A stretch of 64,000 nucleotides of DNA from Methylopila turkensis (lineage in GTDB: Bacteria; Pseudomonadota; Alphaproteobacteria; Rhizobiales; Methylopilaceae). A program made the translations under genes and the position numbers. The notes under the pieces are model-generated. The model was given only the letters and a program-made list of their open reading frames with translations, made no database searches and was not told the origin of the DNA. The first letter of the stretch is position 1. The number at the start of each line of letters is the position of its first letter. The stretch covers positions 496,001 to 560,000 of the forward strand of contig NZ_BSFL01000002.1 of the NCBI RefSeq assembly GCF_027922325.1. Reading direction: 5' to 3'. This document shows positions 46,561 through 55,440 of this stretch, in pieces.

Positions 46561-47820
46561 TCAGGCCCTCTCGGCGAGCCGGGCGCGAAGGGCGAGCGAG
46601 GCCGTCCGCACGATTGTGGGCCAATCGCCGCCAGCGGCGGCGCGGCGTAGCGCTCCGTCTTCCGCCGGTCCCGCGGCGCCCTCAACGATCCCGAGAAAGC
46701 GGTCGAGGTCGGCTTGCAGGACTGCGACGAGCGCGGCGTCAGACGCCGCTTCGTCGATCAGCGCGGACAGGTCCCCGGACGTGACGACCTGCGCCGTCGC
46801 CGGCGCCGTGACCGCAACCCGGACCTTCTCGACGAAGAGGTCCGGGGACAAGGACGCGGCGATCGCGCGCGCATCGTTCCGCAGTTGCTCCGCAGCATCG
46901 TGGTAGGCGCCGGCGGCGGAGGTCGCTCCGACAAGCGTGAGCCGGACGATCAGCGGCCCTCCCGAGACGTCGGCCGCCTTCGCGTCCCTGAGGGCCGCTC
47001 TCGCCAGCGCGGCGAAATCGTCGAATGACGCGCCGCCGCAGTCGAGCTCGACCGAGGTCCAGCGCACGACGTCGAACGGCACATGCTCGACCGCGCGGAT
47101 TTCACGATCCGTCACCGTGACCACGACCGCGCCCTTGGGGCCGGTCTCTCGGATCGTGCGCCCCTGGACTGCGCCCGGGAAAACGATCCAAGGCTCGCGG
47201 CTGACGATCTCATGCTCATGCACATGACCAAGCGCCCAGTAGTCGTAGCCCTTGGCTGAAAGGTCCTCGACGCTGCAGGGCGCATAGGCGGCATGGCCGC
47301 GCCGCCCCGCCAGCGCCGTGTGCAGCATCCCGATGTTGAACATGTGGGACTCTGCGGCCGGATAGCCGGCGGCGAGGTTTGCGGTCACGGCGGCGGTCGC
47401 GAAGCTCTGGCCGTGAATGGCGACGCCCAGCTCATCCAGTCTGTGGGTCTCGGGTTCACGGCTGCCGAACTGCCTGACGTTCGGCGGCCAGGGCACGTTG
47501 CGCGTGATCACGGAGGTCGCATCGTGATTGCCGGCCAGAATGAACACCGCGACGCCGGCTTGATCGAGACGGCCGAGCGCGCGCGCCAGATAGAGCCCGG
47601 TGCTCATGTCCCGCCATTCGCCGTCAAACAGGTCACCGGCGATGAGAACGAAATCGACGGCCTCGGCGATGGCGTGGCCGACGAGGTTGTCGAACGCGGC
47701 CCTGGTCGCGGCCCTGATTTCGTCGGCCGGAAGTCCCTCGTAGCGCGACAGGCCGTGCAGCGGACTATCGAGATGAACGTCGGCGGCGTGCAGGAAACGA
47801 AAGCTGGTCAAGGATAGCAT
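46561..47820 (-). CDS. YhaO-like metallophosphoesterase (SbcD/Mre11 relative)
   Basis: A 419-residue nuclease. Mre11-type metal motifs are LHAADVHLDSPLHG, VLIAGDLFDGEW, ILAGNHDATS and the later YWALGHVHEHEI. Start ATG 47820 (MLSLTSFRFLHAADVH) is preferred over a frame start 7 codons upstream. It is the first gene of the pair with the YhaN-like ATPase and acts on DNA ends with it, most likely in recombination or repair. Confidence 0.92.
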   Translation of the reverse strand: MLSLTSFRFLHAADVHLDSPLHGLSRYEGLPADEIRAATRAAFDNLVGHAIAEAVDFVLIAGDLFDGEWRDMSTGLYLARALGRLDQAGVAVFILAGNHDATSVITRNVPWPPNVRQFGSREPETHRLDELGVAIHGQSFATAAVTANLAAGYPAAESHMFNIGMLHTALAGRRGHAAYAPCSVEDLSAKGYDYWALGHVHEHEIVSREPWIVFPGAVQGRTIRETGPKGAVVVTVTDREIRAVEHVPFDVVRWTSVELDCGGASFDDFAALARAALRDAKAADVSGGPLIVRLTLVGATSAAGAYHDAAEQLRNDARAIAASLSPDLFVEKVRVAVTAPATAQVVTSGDLSALIDEAASDAALVAVLQADLDRFLGIVEGAAGPAEDGALRRAAAGGDWPTIVRTASLALRARLAERA

Positions 47821-48112
47821 GTCCGGTTCCCGCAATCGCATTGGCGCGGATTGCGGTCAGGTCGCGCAGGCGCACGACGGAATCCAGAACATAAAACGAA
47901 CAACGCGGTTGTGCGTCAACTGCTCTGCAACGCTTCTCCACGGTCGTTTCCAGCTCGCGAAGCGACCGAAGGCGGGGCGGCGATGAACGCCGCCTCGTGC
48001 CCCCGCCGTCGCCTCGTGACGCCAGGAATTGGCGCGCGGGCGCAAGAGAAAATCACGCCAGGTGACTTTGTGGCTGTCGCCTTATAGGCGATCATTCCGA
48101 TCGGCTCGCCGG

Positions 48113-48364
48113 GTGAAACGCACCCCGCCGAGCCCTTTGCGAGAGATCCTGGCGCGCAACGTCAAAGAGCTGCGCGCCGAACGCGGCTTCAGTCAGGACG
48201 AGCTCGCGCATCGCGCCGACGTGCACCGGACTTACATGTCCGCGGTCGAGCGCCGTCGGCGCAACGTGTCGCTCGATGTGCTCCACAAGATCGCGGCCGC
48301 CCTGGGCGTCGCCGCCAGCCTGCTGCTCGAGGATGGCGCGACGCGCGATCAGGAAACGACCTGA
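48113..48364 (+). CDS. Small XRE-family HTH protein
   Basis: An 83-residue protein, mostly HTH: NVKELRAERGFSQDELAHRA, ADVHRTYMSAVERRRRNVSL and ALGVAASLLLED. GTG 48113 (VKRTPPSPLREILARN) is the start; the upstream frame from 48029 is not convincing. Such proteins often act as control regulators in restriction or phage-like regions. No partner gene of that kind follows; the next gene is hypothetical. The spaces 47821-48112 and 48365-48650 hold no gene; the second is AT-rich. Confidence 0.72.
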   Translation: MKRTPPSPLREILARNVKELRAERGFSQDELAHRADVHRTYMSAVERRRRNVSLDVLHKIAAALGVAASLLLEDGATRDQETT

Positions 48365-48650
48365 CGCTCCCTCAAAATCAGTATAGCTATTCCTGTCTTT
48401 AGCGACTGCAAATCCTGATGCTTGCGTTCTGAACTATACCTTAGCAGGATAGCAGTCTATATCCCGCATGAACGCGGCTTCAGGATCGATTCATCTTTTA
48501 TTAAAGAGACGAACTATATAAGTCACCTGTCCTCGCCAATGAGGCGGACAGGTTCAACAACGTGCGCCGCTCAAGGCGCGACGATCTCCGGGCGCCAGAC
48601 GGGCGCCGACGTGAACGCAGGCTCGGACCTGCTCACCGGAGAACCTTGTG

Positions 48651-49073
48651 ATGTCCATTCGTCATCCCGAGCGCCAGCGCAGGCTGAGCGGCGAGGGCCA
48701 CGCGCTCATGAAACGGCTCGGCCGCATCGCCCGCGATCGCGGCATGCGCACGATCGGTCCCGATTCCTATGTCGAACGCCTGGCTCTCTGCCATGCGCCG
48801 AACGTGGCGGGCGTGCGCGCCCTGTCGGTGCACGGCGCGACTGCCCTGACGCTGATCACCGCGCCGGGGATCGCGTTCCGTGACCCGGATCTGCGCGGCG
48901 AACTGAAGGCGCTCACCGAGGCGGCGCGCAGCAATGACCGCCGCGCCATCCTGGTGCCGAAGCGCTCGATCATGCTGCGCGCGCCGGCCGGAGACCCCGG
49001 CCTGCGCCCGCGCCGCCGGCGCAAGCGCAGGGGCGGCCGCGCCGCCGCGTCGTCGCGGTCGCCGCGGCCGTGA
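48651..49073 (+). CDS. Hypothetical protein in the FtsH-like cluster
   Basis: About 140 residues. It has no domain I recognise. The N-terminal part is polar, the middle has VRALSVHGATALTLITAPGI and RGELKALTEAARSNDRRAI, and the C-terminus is an Arg-rich tail. ATG 48651 is the probable start (GTG 48648 is one codon earlier). Its last four bases overlap the next gene (ATGA). It is the first of a three-gene set that ends in the FtsH-like gene, so a shared role with that enzyme is likely. Confidence 0.6.
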   Translation: MSIRHPERQRRLSGEGHALMKRLGRIARDRGMRTIGPDSYVERLALCHAPNVAGVRALSVHGATALTLITAPGIAFRDPDLRGELKALTEAARSNDRRAILVPKRSIMLRAPAGDPGLRPRRRRKRRGGRAAASSRSPRP

Positions 49074-49426
49074 TCGTCACTCATCCGCGCCTCCAGCGCG
49101 CGGTCACAGGGCGGACCGGCGCGACCGCGCCGTTCCGGATCTGGATGGAGGCCGCGCGCTTGGCGCCGGCGGCTGCGCGCGAACAGCTGGCGCGTGACCT
49201 CGCGCCAATCGCCTTGCTGGATGACCGGCGGTTCGCTCTCGCCGCCGCCGGCTGCCCGCAGGCGGCGATCGGGCTTGCTCTCGACCGTATCCGTCGGGGG
49301 CCGGTCGTCGACATCCGTAGCCACCTGATCCTCGCCGCCCTGTGGCGCTGCGCGGCCGACGGCGACGCGGCCGCGGCCGCGGCCCTGGCGGTCGTCAAGC
49401 GTCGCGTTCCCAGGACCCTGTCATGA
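49070..49426 (+). CDS. Hypothetical protein, second gene of the FtsH-like cluster
   Basis: 118 residues, Ala-rich and helical, with FRIWMEAARLAPAAAREQLA and LALDRIRRGPVVDIRSHLIL as the most distinctive stretches. No known family. It starts in the ATGA that ends the previous gene, and its stop overlaps ATG 49423 of the AAA gene. Three genes joined by 4-bp overlaps suggest a complex. Confidence 0.6.
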   Translation: MIVTHPRLQRAVTGRTGATAPFRIWMEAARLAPAAAREQLARDLAPIALLDDRRFALAAAGCPQAAIGLALDRIRRGPVVDIRSHLILAALWRCAADGDAAAAAALAVVKRRVPRTLS

Positions 49427-51345
49427 GCAAGCAAAAATTCGACGATGTCAGCGACGACGACGACGAACTCGTCAGCCGCGCGCCGTCCGCGGCGCTCGCA
49501 CGCGAGATGCTGCGCGAGGCGATGCCGCCGGCGGTTCGCAGGGCCATATCCGACCAGACGCCGACGCTCGTGGTGCTGACCGCGTCCGGCGCAGGATGCG
49601 TCAAATGGCTCGGCATCACTGCAAAACGGGTCTGCGCGTGCGCCTCGGTCATCAGCGTGCCGTCGGCTCCCAAGCCGAGCGCTTCAAGCCAGTTCGAAAT
49701 GAACCTGCTTTTGCCGACCATCGTGATCACGGGCGACGCCAGCTGGGTTCCGTCGGAGATCATCGCCGCCCAGGATCACAGCGCGACGCTCAGGCTCACG
49801 CCGCGCGTCGTCGCCTGCGCGATCGCAGCCTATTGTCGATCGTCGCCCCCGCGATTGACGGCCGCCGATCTTGTCGGCCTCCAGTTCGAGGATGTGGCCT
49901 TTGCGATCCGGCACGGCGATCGCGCAGTCGATTGCGTCGCCCGACTGCGGCGCACCCGCGCGCGCCGCAGCGCGCACGGCCGTCCCGCGAGCGCCCCGCC
50001 GCTCGAGCGGTTGAGTGGTTTCGGACCCGCGCTCGACGAGATCAAGGCGATCGCCGCCGACGTCAGACGTCAGCACGGACGCGGCGAACGGTCGCCGAGC
50101 ATCCTGCTTTACGGCCCGCCCGGCACCGGCAAGACCATGCTGGCGGGCTCGCTCGCGCAATCGGTCTCCTTGCCGATGGTTAGGACCAGCGTCGCGGACT
50201 GGTTCGTCGGCGACGGCCACCTTGGCGCCGTGGTGACGAAGGCGGATGAGTTTTTCCGGTCCGCGGAGGCTCACGGGGCCTGCGTCGCGTTTCTCGACGA
50301 GATCGAGGCCATCCCCGACCGGTCCGGGCTGCGCGACGAGCATCGCGCCTGGTGGACGACGATCGCCACCGGCATCCTGACGATGATCGATCGCACCCGC
50401 GCCGCAGCGCCCGGCGTCCTGCTGGTCGCGGCGACCAACCACTACGAGCGGCTCGACGCCGCCGTGAAGCGTCCGGGCCGGTTCGACCGGCACATCCAGA
50501 TTCTTGGGCCGCGCAGCCCGGACGACGCCAGCGACATTTTACGCTTCCACCTCGGCGAGGCGCTCGACGCCGATGCGCTCGCCGCCGCCGGCGCCATCGC
50601 CTCGGCTCAAGAGATGACGGGCGCCGCGATCGAAGCCGCGGTGCGCGCGGCGCGCTCAAACGCCCGCGCGGCCGGCCGGCCTGTTGAACTCGCGGATCTC
50701 GTCAGGCTTCTGGCCCCGTCAAACGAGCGCGACGCCGTACGTCGACGCAGCACCGCGATCCACGAGGCGGGACATGCGATCGTCGCCCACGCGATCGGGC
50801 TCAAGGTCGACGTCGTCAGCATCGTCGCCTCCGGCAAGGCGCTCGGGTTCACCCGCTACGCCGACGGCGCGTTCGTCGAGAACAGCCGCGCCGCGATCGA
50901 GGCGCATGTCATCGCCGGGCTCGCCGGCCGGGCGGCCGACGAGCTCCTGTCCGGCGGCGCGGCGGCGGGAGCGGTCGCGGACCTCAGATTTGCGACCCAT
51001 CTGATCGCGGCGCTGCATGCCTGTTACGGGCTTGGCGACACGCTGGCCTCGCGCGGCGATCTCGAACGGGCGGAGACGCTGCTCGACTGCGATCCCGGCC
51101 TTGCGCGCCTGGTCGAAGACGAACTTCAGCGATTGATGACGGTGTCACGCGATCTGGTCGCGCGTCACCGGGGCGCGATCCTGGCGCTGGCGGAACGTCT
51201 GTCGGCGCGACGCGTGGTCGCCGCAAGCGAGGTGGCGGAGATGTTCGACGCGTCGATGAGGGATCACGGGATCGGCGCGATGAGGGATAGCAGGCAGGCG
51301 ACCGCGCCGGCGCACGAGGCCTGCGCGAACCCTCAAATCGAATGA
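49423..51345 (+). CDS. FtsH-like AAA+ zinc metalloprotease, soluble type
   Basis: A 640-residue protein. The AAA core has Walker A LLYGPPGTGKT (about residue 227-237), Walker B ACVAFLDEIEAIP, and VLLVAATNHYERLDAA with R-finger RPGRFDRHI. The peptidase domain has HEAGH (HEAGHAIVAHAIGL) as the zinc motif. FtsH normally has two N-terminal membrane spans; here the first 190 residues are acidic then hydrophilic, with no clear span, so it is probably cytosolic. Starts ATG 49423. It ends about 120 bp before a tRNA-Gly gene. Confidence 0.85.
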   Translation: MSKQKFDDVSDDDDELVSRAPSAALAREMLREAMPPAVRRAISDQTPTLVVLTASGAGCVKWLGITAKRVCACASVISVPSAPKPSASSQFEMNLLLPTIVITGDASWVPSEIIAAQDHSATLRLTPRVVACAIAAYCRSSPPRLTAADLVGLQFEDVAFAIRHGDRAVDCVARLRRTRARRSAHGRPASAPPLERLSGFGPALDEIKAIAADVRRQHGRGERSPSILLYGPPGTGKTMLAGSLAQSVSLPMVRTSVADWFVGDGHLGAVVTKADEFFRSAEAHGACVAFLDEIEAIPDRSGLRDEHRAWWTTIATGILTMIDRTRAAAPGVLLVAATNHYERLDAAVKRPGRFDRHIQILGPRSPDDASDILRFHLGEALDADALAAAGAIASAQEMTGAAIEAAVRAARSNARAAGRPVELADLVRLLAPSNERDAVRRRSTAIHEAGHAIVAHAIGLKVDVVSIVASGKALGFTRYADGAFVENSRAAIEAHVIAGLAGRAADELLSGGAAAGAVADLRFATHLIAALHACYGLGDTLASRGDLERAETLLDCDPGLARLVEDELQRLMTVSRDLVARHRGAILALAERLSARRVVAASEVAEMFDASMRDHGIGAMRDSRQATAPAHEACANPQIE

Positions 51346-51468
51346 GGGATCAGCCGATTCTGAGGGACTATCGACTGGTACCAGTCTGGTACATCGTCGA
51401 TTTGGGCACTCAGGCTCGCGACCGCCCGCGCGAGTCTTCCGCTAAATGCGCGCAGTAAAACGAAGATT

Positions 51469-51542
51469 TGGAGCGGGCGAAGGGAATCGAACCCTCGTAT
51501 GCAGCTTGGGAAGCTGCCGTTCTACCATTGAACTACGCCCGC
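51469..51542 (-). tRNA. tRNA-Gly (CCC anticodon)
   Basis: Reading the minus strand, GCGGGCG pairs with CGCCCGC for the acceptor stem and the 3' CCA is encoded (51469-51471). The D-arm is GTTC/GAAC, the anticodon stem GCAGC/GCTGC encloses TTCCCAA (anticodon CCC, reads GGG), and the T-arm has loop TTCGATT. It stands alone; it lies beside the accessory region, and tRNA genes are frequent integration sites. No integrase or second copy of the tRNA end is seen. Confidence 0.93.
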
Positions 51543-51703
51543 TCGGGCGGGAATGACCTTAGGGGCCGGATGCGGCGGCGACAAGGCCGTTGTCCGCCCT
51601 GCGCGCGGCGTCGTGAAGCCGTTCGCGGGCGGGAACGTCGACGGCGGGCTCCGGCGGGTCTATGACAGCGCGCAAGGCTTCTCGAGCGCCTGCGCGCTGT
51701 CAC

Positions 51704-51877
51704 ATGACCCAACACGAACCCGCGCCATCGCCGCCATCCCCCGCCGCGCGGCTCGCCTGCGCCGCCGCGGCCGTGGGCGTCGCCGCGCTCACCGGAGCGG
51801 CGCTCGCCCTCTGGGCCTCCGAAGGCTCCGGCGTCTTCCTGGAGCAGGCCTTCGCGGCGGTCGTCGCCTGTTTCTGA
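51704..51877 (+). CDS. Small membrane protein upstream of the Sco1 gene
   Basis: 57 residues with one long hydrophobic segment (LACAAAAVGVAALTGAALAL) and an exported C-terminus. It starts at ATG 51704 and ends 14 bp before the Sco1-like start, with TGAAGGAG covering the stop. Cotranscription suggests a role in copper or cytochrome oxidase assembly, but there is no known family. It could be a false ORF. Confidence 0.5.
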   Translation: MTQHEPAPSPPSPAARLACAAAAVGVAALTGAALALWASEGSGVFLEQAFAAVVACF

Positions 51878-51891
51878 AGGAGTATCCGTCG

Positions 51892-52491
51892 ATGTCGTCC
51901 CGCACCGCCTTCCTCGCCGGCACCCTCGCCTTCACCGTCGGAGCGGGCGTCCTCGCCTTCAGCCTGATCCATTTCAGCAAGCCCGGCGGCGAGGTCGCGA
52001 CCCAGGCGTCGAGCGTCGGCGGCCCCTTCAGGCTCGTCGATCAGAACGGCGCGACGGTCACCGAGAAGGACGTCGCGGGCAAACCCTACCTCGTGTTCTT
52101 CGGCTTCACTCATTGCCCGGACGTCTGCCCGACCGCGCTCGCCGACATCACCCAGGTGTTCGAGGCGCTCGGCCCCGACGCGGAGAAGGCTGAGGCGCTG
52201 TTCGTGACGGTCGACCCGGGGCGCGACACGCCGGAGGCGCTGAAGTCCTATCTCGACAGCTTCTCGCCGCGCATCCGCGGCCTGACCGGCGCGCAGGAGC
52301 AGGTCGACGCGACGGTCAAGGTGTTCCGCGCCTACGCCAAGAAGGTCCCGCTCGAAGGCGGCGACTACACCATGGACCACACCGCGCTGGTCTATCTGAT
52401 GGACCGCAACGGCGCCTTCGTGGCGCCCTTCAACCTCAAGCGCGAGCCGCAGCAGTCCGCCGACGAGCTGCGCCGCTACCTCGGGGCCTGA
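51892..52491 (+). CDS. Sco1/SenC-family copper chaperone
   Basis: A 199-residue membrane-anchored thioredoxin-fold protein (span about residues 6-27). The copper-binding CPDVCP motif is in FGFTHCPDVCPTALAD, and the distal His is in YTMDHTALVYLMD. It delivers copper to the CuA site of cytochrome c oxidase or works in periplasmic redox control. AAGGAG at 51876-51881 is its ribosome-binding site. Confidence 0.93.
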   Translation: MSSRTAFLAGTLAFTVGAGVLAFSLIHFSKPGGEVATQASSVGGPFRLVDQNGATVTEKDVAGKPYLVFFGFTHCPDVCPTALADITQVFEALGPDAEKAEALFVTVDPGRDTPEALKSYLDSFSPRIRGLTGAQEQVDATVKVFRAYAKKVPLEGGDYTMDHTALVYLMDRNGAFVAPFNLKREPQQSADELRRYLGA

Positions 52492-52498
52492 CGGCGGC

Positions 52499-54424
52499 TC
52501 AGGTCGGCGTGCGGCGTCGGTTCGAGACGCCGTGCATGGTCTTCTCCCAGCGGGTGGAGCTGCCGTAGACGATCTGGCCGAGCGCGCGCCAGGCCGCCAC
52601 GCCCACCAGCAGCCAGTAGATCGGCATGGTGAAGAGGTCGAGCGCGAGCCGCGCCGGGCCGCGTCGGTCGACGCCCATCCAGCCGCAGGCGAGGCCGGTC
52701 GCGTAGCCCACGATCAGGTTGGCGACATGGACGCCGACGAAGGCCGCCTCCGTGAGGCCGCCCGACACGGCGAACAGCGAGCCGGTCAGCCCGCCGATCA
52801 GCAGCCCGACCACTACGACCGGGTAGGCCAGCGCCGTCAGGGCGACGCCCGCCACCGCCATGCAGGCGCTCACGAAGCGCGCCGGGCCGAGCCGCGACGC
52901 CAGATCGCCGCCGCTGCGGCCGTGCACGACCGCCGTCACCATGAACCCCTTCATCCAGCGCGTGCGCTGCTTGAGCCACGGCCACAGCGAGGTCGTCGCC
53001 TCCTCCCAGGTCGTCGAGCGCACCGTGGTCGTCCGCCATCCGAGCCGGGCGAGCCTCAGCCCGAGGTCGGCGTCCTCGGTGACGTTCGAGGCGTCCCAGC
53101 CGCCGACCATGCGCAGCGCCGAGGTGCGGAAATGGTTCGACGTGCCGCCAAGCGGGATCGGCATGCCGAGCGTGGCGAGCGCGGGGACGGAGACGTCGAA
53201 CAGCGCCGCGTATTCGACGCCGAACTGCCGGGCGAGCCAGCCGTCGTCGAGATTGTCGATCGCGAGCCGGGCCTGGACGCAGGCGAGATCCGGCCGGTTG
53301 CGGCGGAACACCTCCAGGGCGCGCCGCAACTGGTCCGGCTCCGGACGATCCTCGGCGTCGAACACCGTCAGCAGCGTCCCGCGCGCGGCGAGCAGCCCGG
53401 CGTTGAGCGCGCGCGGCTTGGTCTTCGGACCGCCGGGCGGCAGCGTCAGGACCTCGATCCCCGCGCGTGGCGGCCGGCGCGCGAGCGCGCCGAGCGTGTC
53501 GTGGTCGCCCTCCTCGATCAGCAGCTTGATGTCGAGCTTCGCCGCGGGATAGTCGAGCGACTCCAACGCGTCGAGCAGTCCGGGCACGACGGCGCCCTCG
53601 AACGCCAGGCCGACCAGCACGGTGTAGATCGGCAGATCGCCGTCGTCGCCGCGCGGCAGCGCGACGTCGTCGGTCGCCGGCGTCATCGCGAGCAGGAACC
53701 GGAACAGGTTCATCGCGAAGAACAGCAACCCGGCGATGGCGGCGAGGGCGAAGAACACCATGTCGAAGGCGAAGGCGGCCGCGACACCCACTGCGGCCGC
53801 GGCGAGCGTCGCCTCCCTCCGAGGCTGGTCGAGAACCGGCATGGCGACGGCGGCGGTCAGCTCCGGAGCGATCGCGCCGGGTCCAAGGCTCGCGCGGTCG
53901 GCGAGGGCGGAGCCGGCCCGGCGAACGGCGATATTGGCGAAGGCGCGGGGCCCCGCGATGGCGACGCGGCGGCCGTCGGCCGGGCGGCCGCGACGGGAGG
54001 ACGCCAGCCGACCTATGGCCGGCCCCCGCGCCGCGACCAGCAGGCGCGCGCGCCCGTCGACGTCGAGGCGCATGACGCCCGTGCGGCAGGCGAGCGCGAA
54101 CTGATCCGCGTCGATCGGGTCCCCGGCCGGCGCGTCCGATCCCAGGGCCTCGAGCCCGATCGCCCGCGCGAGCGCGGCCACGAGTTCGTCCTCGGGGACG
54201 CCGCCCGCGGCCATCAGCACGTCGAACGGCGCCGCCCGAAGGCGGGACGCCTCGCCGGCGGCGTCGATCAGCGGCTGAAGCGGAAAGCCCGCCGCCGCCA
54301 TCGCCGCGAATTCAGGCGGGAGGCCTAAAGCGGGGGGCGGAGCGCGCCGGGCGCGCGGCGGAAGCACGTCGACCGCAGCCCTCCCCGCCGGCGCAACGCG
54401 CCGCGCCTGCTCCGATCCGGCCAT
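52499..54424 (-). CDS. Family 2 glycosyltransferase with T2SS-E-like N domain
   Basis: A 641-residue membrane enzyme. The N-terminal region (residues about 50-150, VLMAAGGVPEDELVAALARA) resembles the MshEN domain of secretion ATPases. Membrane helices follow near residue 220, then a GT-A domain: LPIYTVLVGLAFEGAVVPGL, LTVFDAEDRPEPDQLRRA (DxD), TEDADLGLRLARLGW, and the QxxRW-type LKQRTRWMKGF. More helices close it. It probably makes or moves a beta-linked polysaccharide such as a cellulose- or curdlan-like glycan. It is divergent from a solute-binding protein gene and convergent with Sco1. Confidence 0.9.
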   Translation of the reverse strand: MAGSEQARRVAPAGRAAVDVLPPRARRAPPPALGLPPEFAAMAAAGFPLQPLIDAAGEASRLRAAPFDVLMAAGGVPEDELVAALARAIGLEALGSDAPAGDPIDADQFALACRTGVMRLDVDGRARLLVAARGPAIGRLASSRRGRPADGRRVAIAGPRAFANIAVRRAGSALADRASLGPGAIAPELTAAVAMPVLDQPRREATLAAAAVGVAAAFAFDMVFFALAAIAGLLFFAMNLFRFLLAMTPATDDVALPRGDDGDLPIYTVLVGLAFEGAVVPGLLDALESLDYPAAKLDIKLLIEEGDHDTLGALARRPPRAGIEVLTLPPGGPKTKPRALNAGLLAARGTLLTVFDAEDRPEPDQLRRALEVFRRNRPDLACVQARLAIDNLDDGWLARQFGVEYAALFDVSVPALATLGMPIPLGGTSNHFRTSALRMVGGWDASNVTEDADLGLRLARLGWRTTTVRSTTWEEATTSLWPWLKQRTRWMKGFMVTAVVHGRSGGDLASRLGPARFVSACMAVAGVALTALAYPVVVVGLLIGGLTGSLFAVSGGLTEAAFVGVHVANLIVGYATGLACGWMGVDRRGPARLALDLFTMPIYWLLVGVAAWRALGQIVYGSSTRWEKTMHGVSNRRRTPT

Positions 54425-54508
54425 GCCGAATGTCCCCGCCCGGACGCCTTCCTTGGATCAGAAGGGTCGAACAAGTGTAGAATCGGCGAAAGTGAGGAGT
54501 CGAGTCGC

Positions 54509-55366
54509 ATGCAACCTCTACGGGTTTTCGCGCAGATCGGCGCTGCGATCCTTGGGGTTGCGATCGCCGCCGTGGCCTACGCCGCCGAGACGTCGTCATC
54601 TCCGGTCGCGATCCCGCGCTTCAGCGATCCGAAGGCGCGGCTCGAGAAGCCGGATCTGCCCGCCGGGCGCGTCGTCAAATGGGCGACGGGCGACGACTAC
54701 CCGCCGTTCCATTATTCCGACGCCGACGGCCAGCCCGCCGGCTTCGCCGTCGATCTCGCCCGCGCGGTCTGCTCGGAGCTCGCCCTCGCCTGCACGCTGC
54801 AGGCGTGGCGCTGGGACGCGCTGCTCGACACGCTCGACAGGCGCCAGTCGGACGTGATCCTCGCGATGGTCAAGCCGACGCCCGAACTGCGCGCGCGGTT
54901 CGCGATGACGGAGCGGATTCACCAGACGCCGGCCCGCTTCGTGGCGCGCCGCGACAAGGCGATCGCGTCGACCGCCGCCGAGGCGCTGAAGGGGCGCTCC
55001 GTCGCCGTGGTGACGGGCTCGTCGCATGAAGCCTTCCTCAAGGCGTTTTTTCCGGGCGCCGAGCTGAAGACCTTCGAGCGCGCCGCGGACGCGCAGTCCG
55101 CCGTCCGGAACGGCGAGGCCGATCTGGCGTTCGGCGACGCCGCCGCCCTCGCCTTCTGGCTGAATGGCGCGGCGTCCGAGAACTGCTGCGCCTTCGTCGG
55201 CGGCGCTTACGCGGAGAGCCGCTACTTCGGCGAGGGCGTCGGAGCGATGCTGCGCCCGAACGACGACCGGCTGCGCCAGGCGATCGATTTCGCCCTGCAG
55301 CGGCTCGACGAGAACGGCGTCTACGCCGAGATCTACCTCCGCCACTTTCCCGTGGGACTGTGGTGA
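54509..55366 (+). CDS. Periplasmic solute-binding protein, family 3
   Basis: A 285-residue protein with a Sec signal (LRVFAQIGAAILGVAIAAVA, residues 4-23). The SBP3 fold is shown by YPPFHYSDADGQPAGFAVDL, QSDVILAMVKPTPELRARFA and the C-terminal ENGVYAEIYLRHFPVGLW. It resembles amino-acid- or polar-ligand-binding receptors. No permease or ATPase is adjacent, so its transporter is elsewhere or it acts as a sensor. Confidence 0.9.
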   Translation: MQPLRVFAQIGAAILGVAIAAVAYAAETSSSPVAIPRFSDPKARLEKPDLPAGRVVKWATGDDYPPFHYSDADGQPAGFAVDLARAVCSELALACTLQAWRWDALLDTLDRRQSDVILAMVKPTPELRARFAMTERIHQTPARFVARRDKAIASTAAEALKGRSVAVVTGSSHEAFLKAFFPGAELKTFERAADAQSAVRNGEADLAFGDAAALAFWLNGAASENCCAFVGGAYAESRYFGEGVGAMLRPNDDRLRQAIDFALQRLDENGVYAEIYLRHFPVGLW

Positions 55367-55440
55367 CATCGCCTTCGATTGACGCGCAGGCGGACGGTTT
55401 CTAGTTTCCGCCCTCTTCTACCCTTACGCCTGCAGGCATC

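Noticed and set aside
51468..51665. 65-codon ORF starting MERAKGIEPSYAAWEAAVLP
   Set aside because: This is the antisense translation of a tRNA-Gly gene, a well-known false ORF.
52532..54328. 598-codon plus-strand frame opposite the glycosyltransferase
   Set aside because: Antisense shadow, Arg/His-rich; GT2 motifs are on the minus strand.
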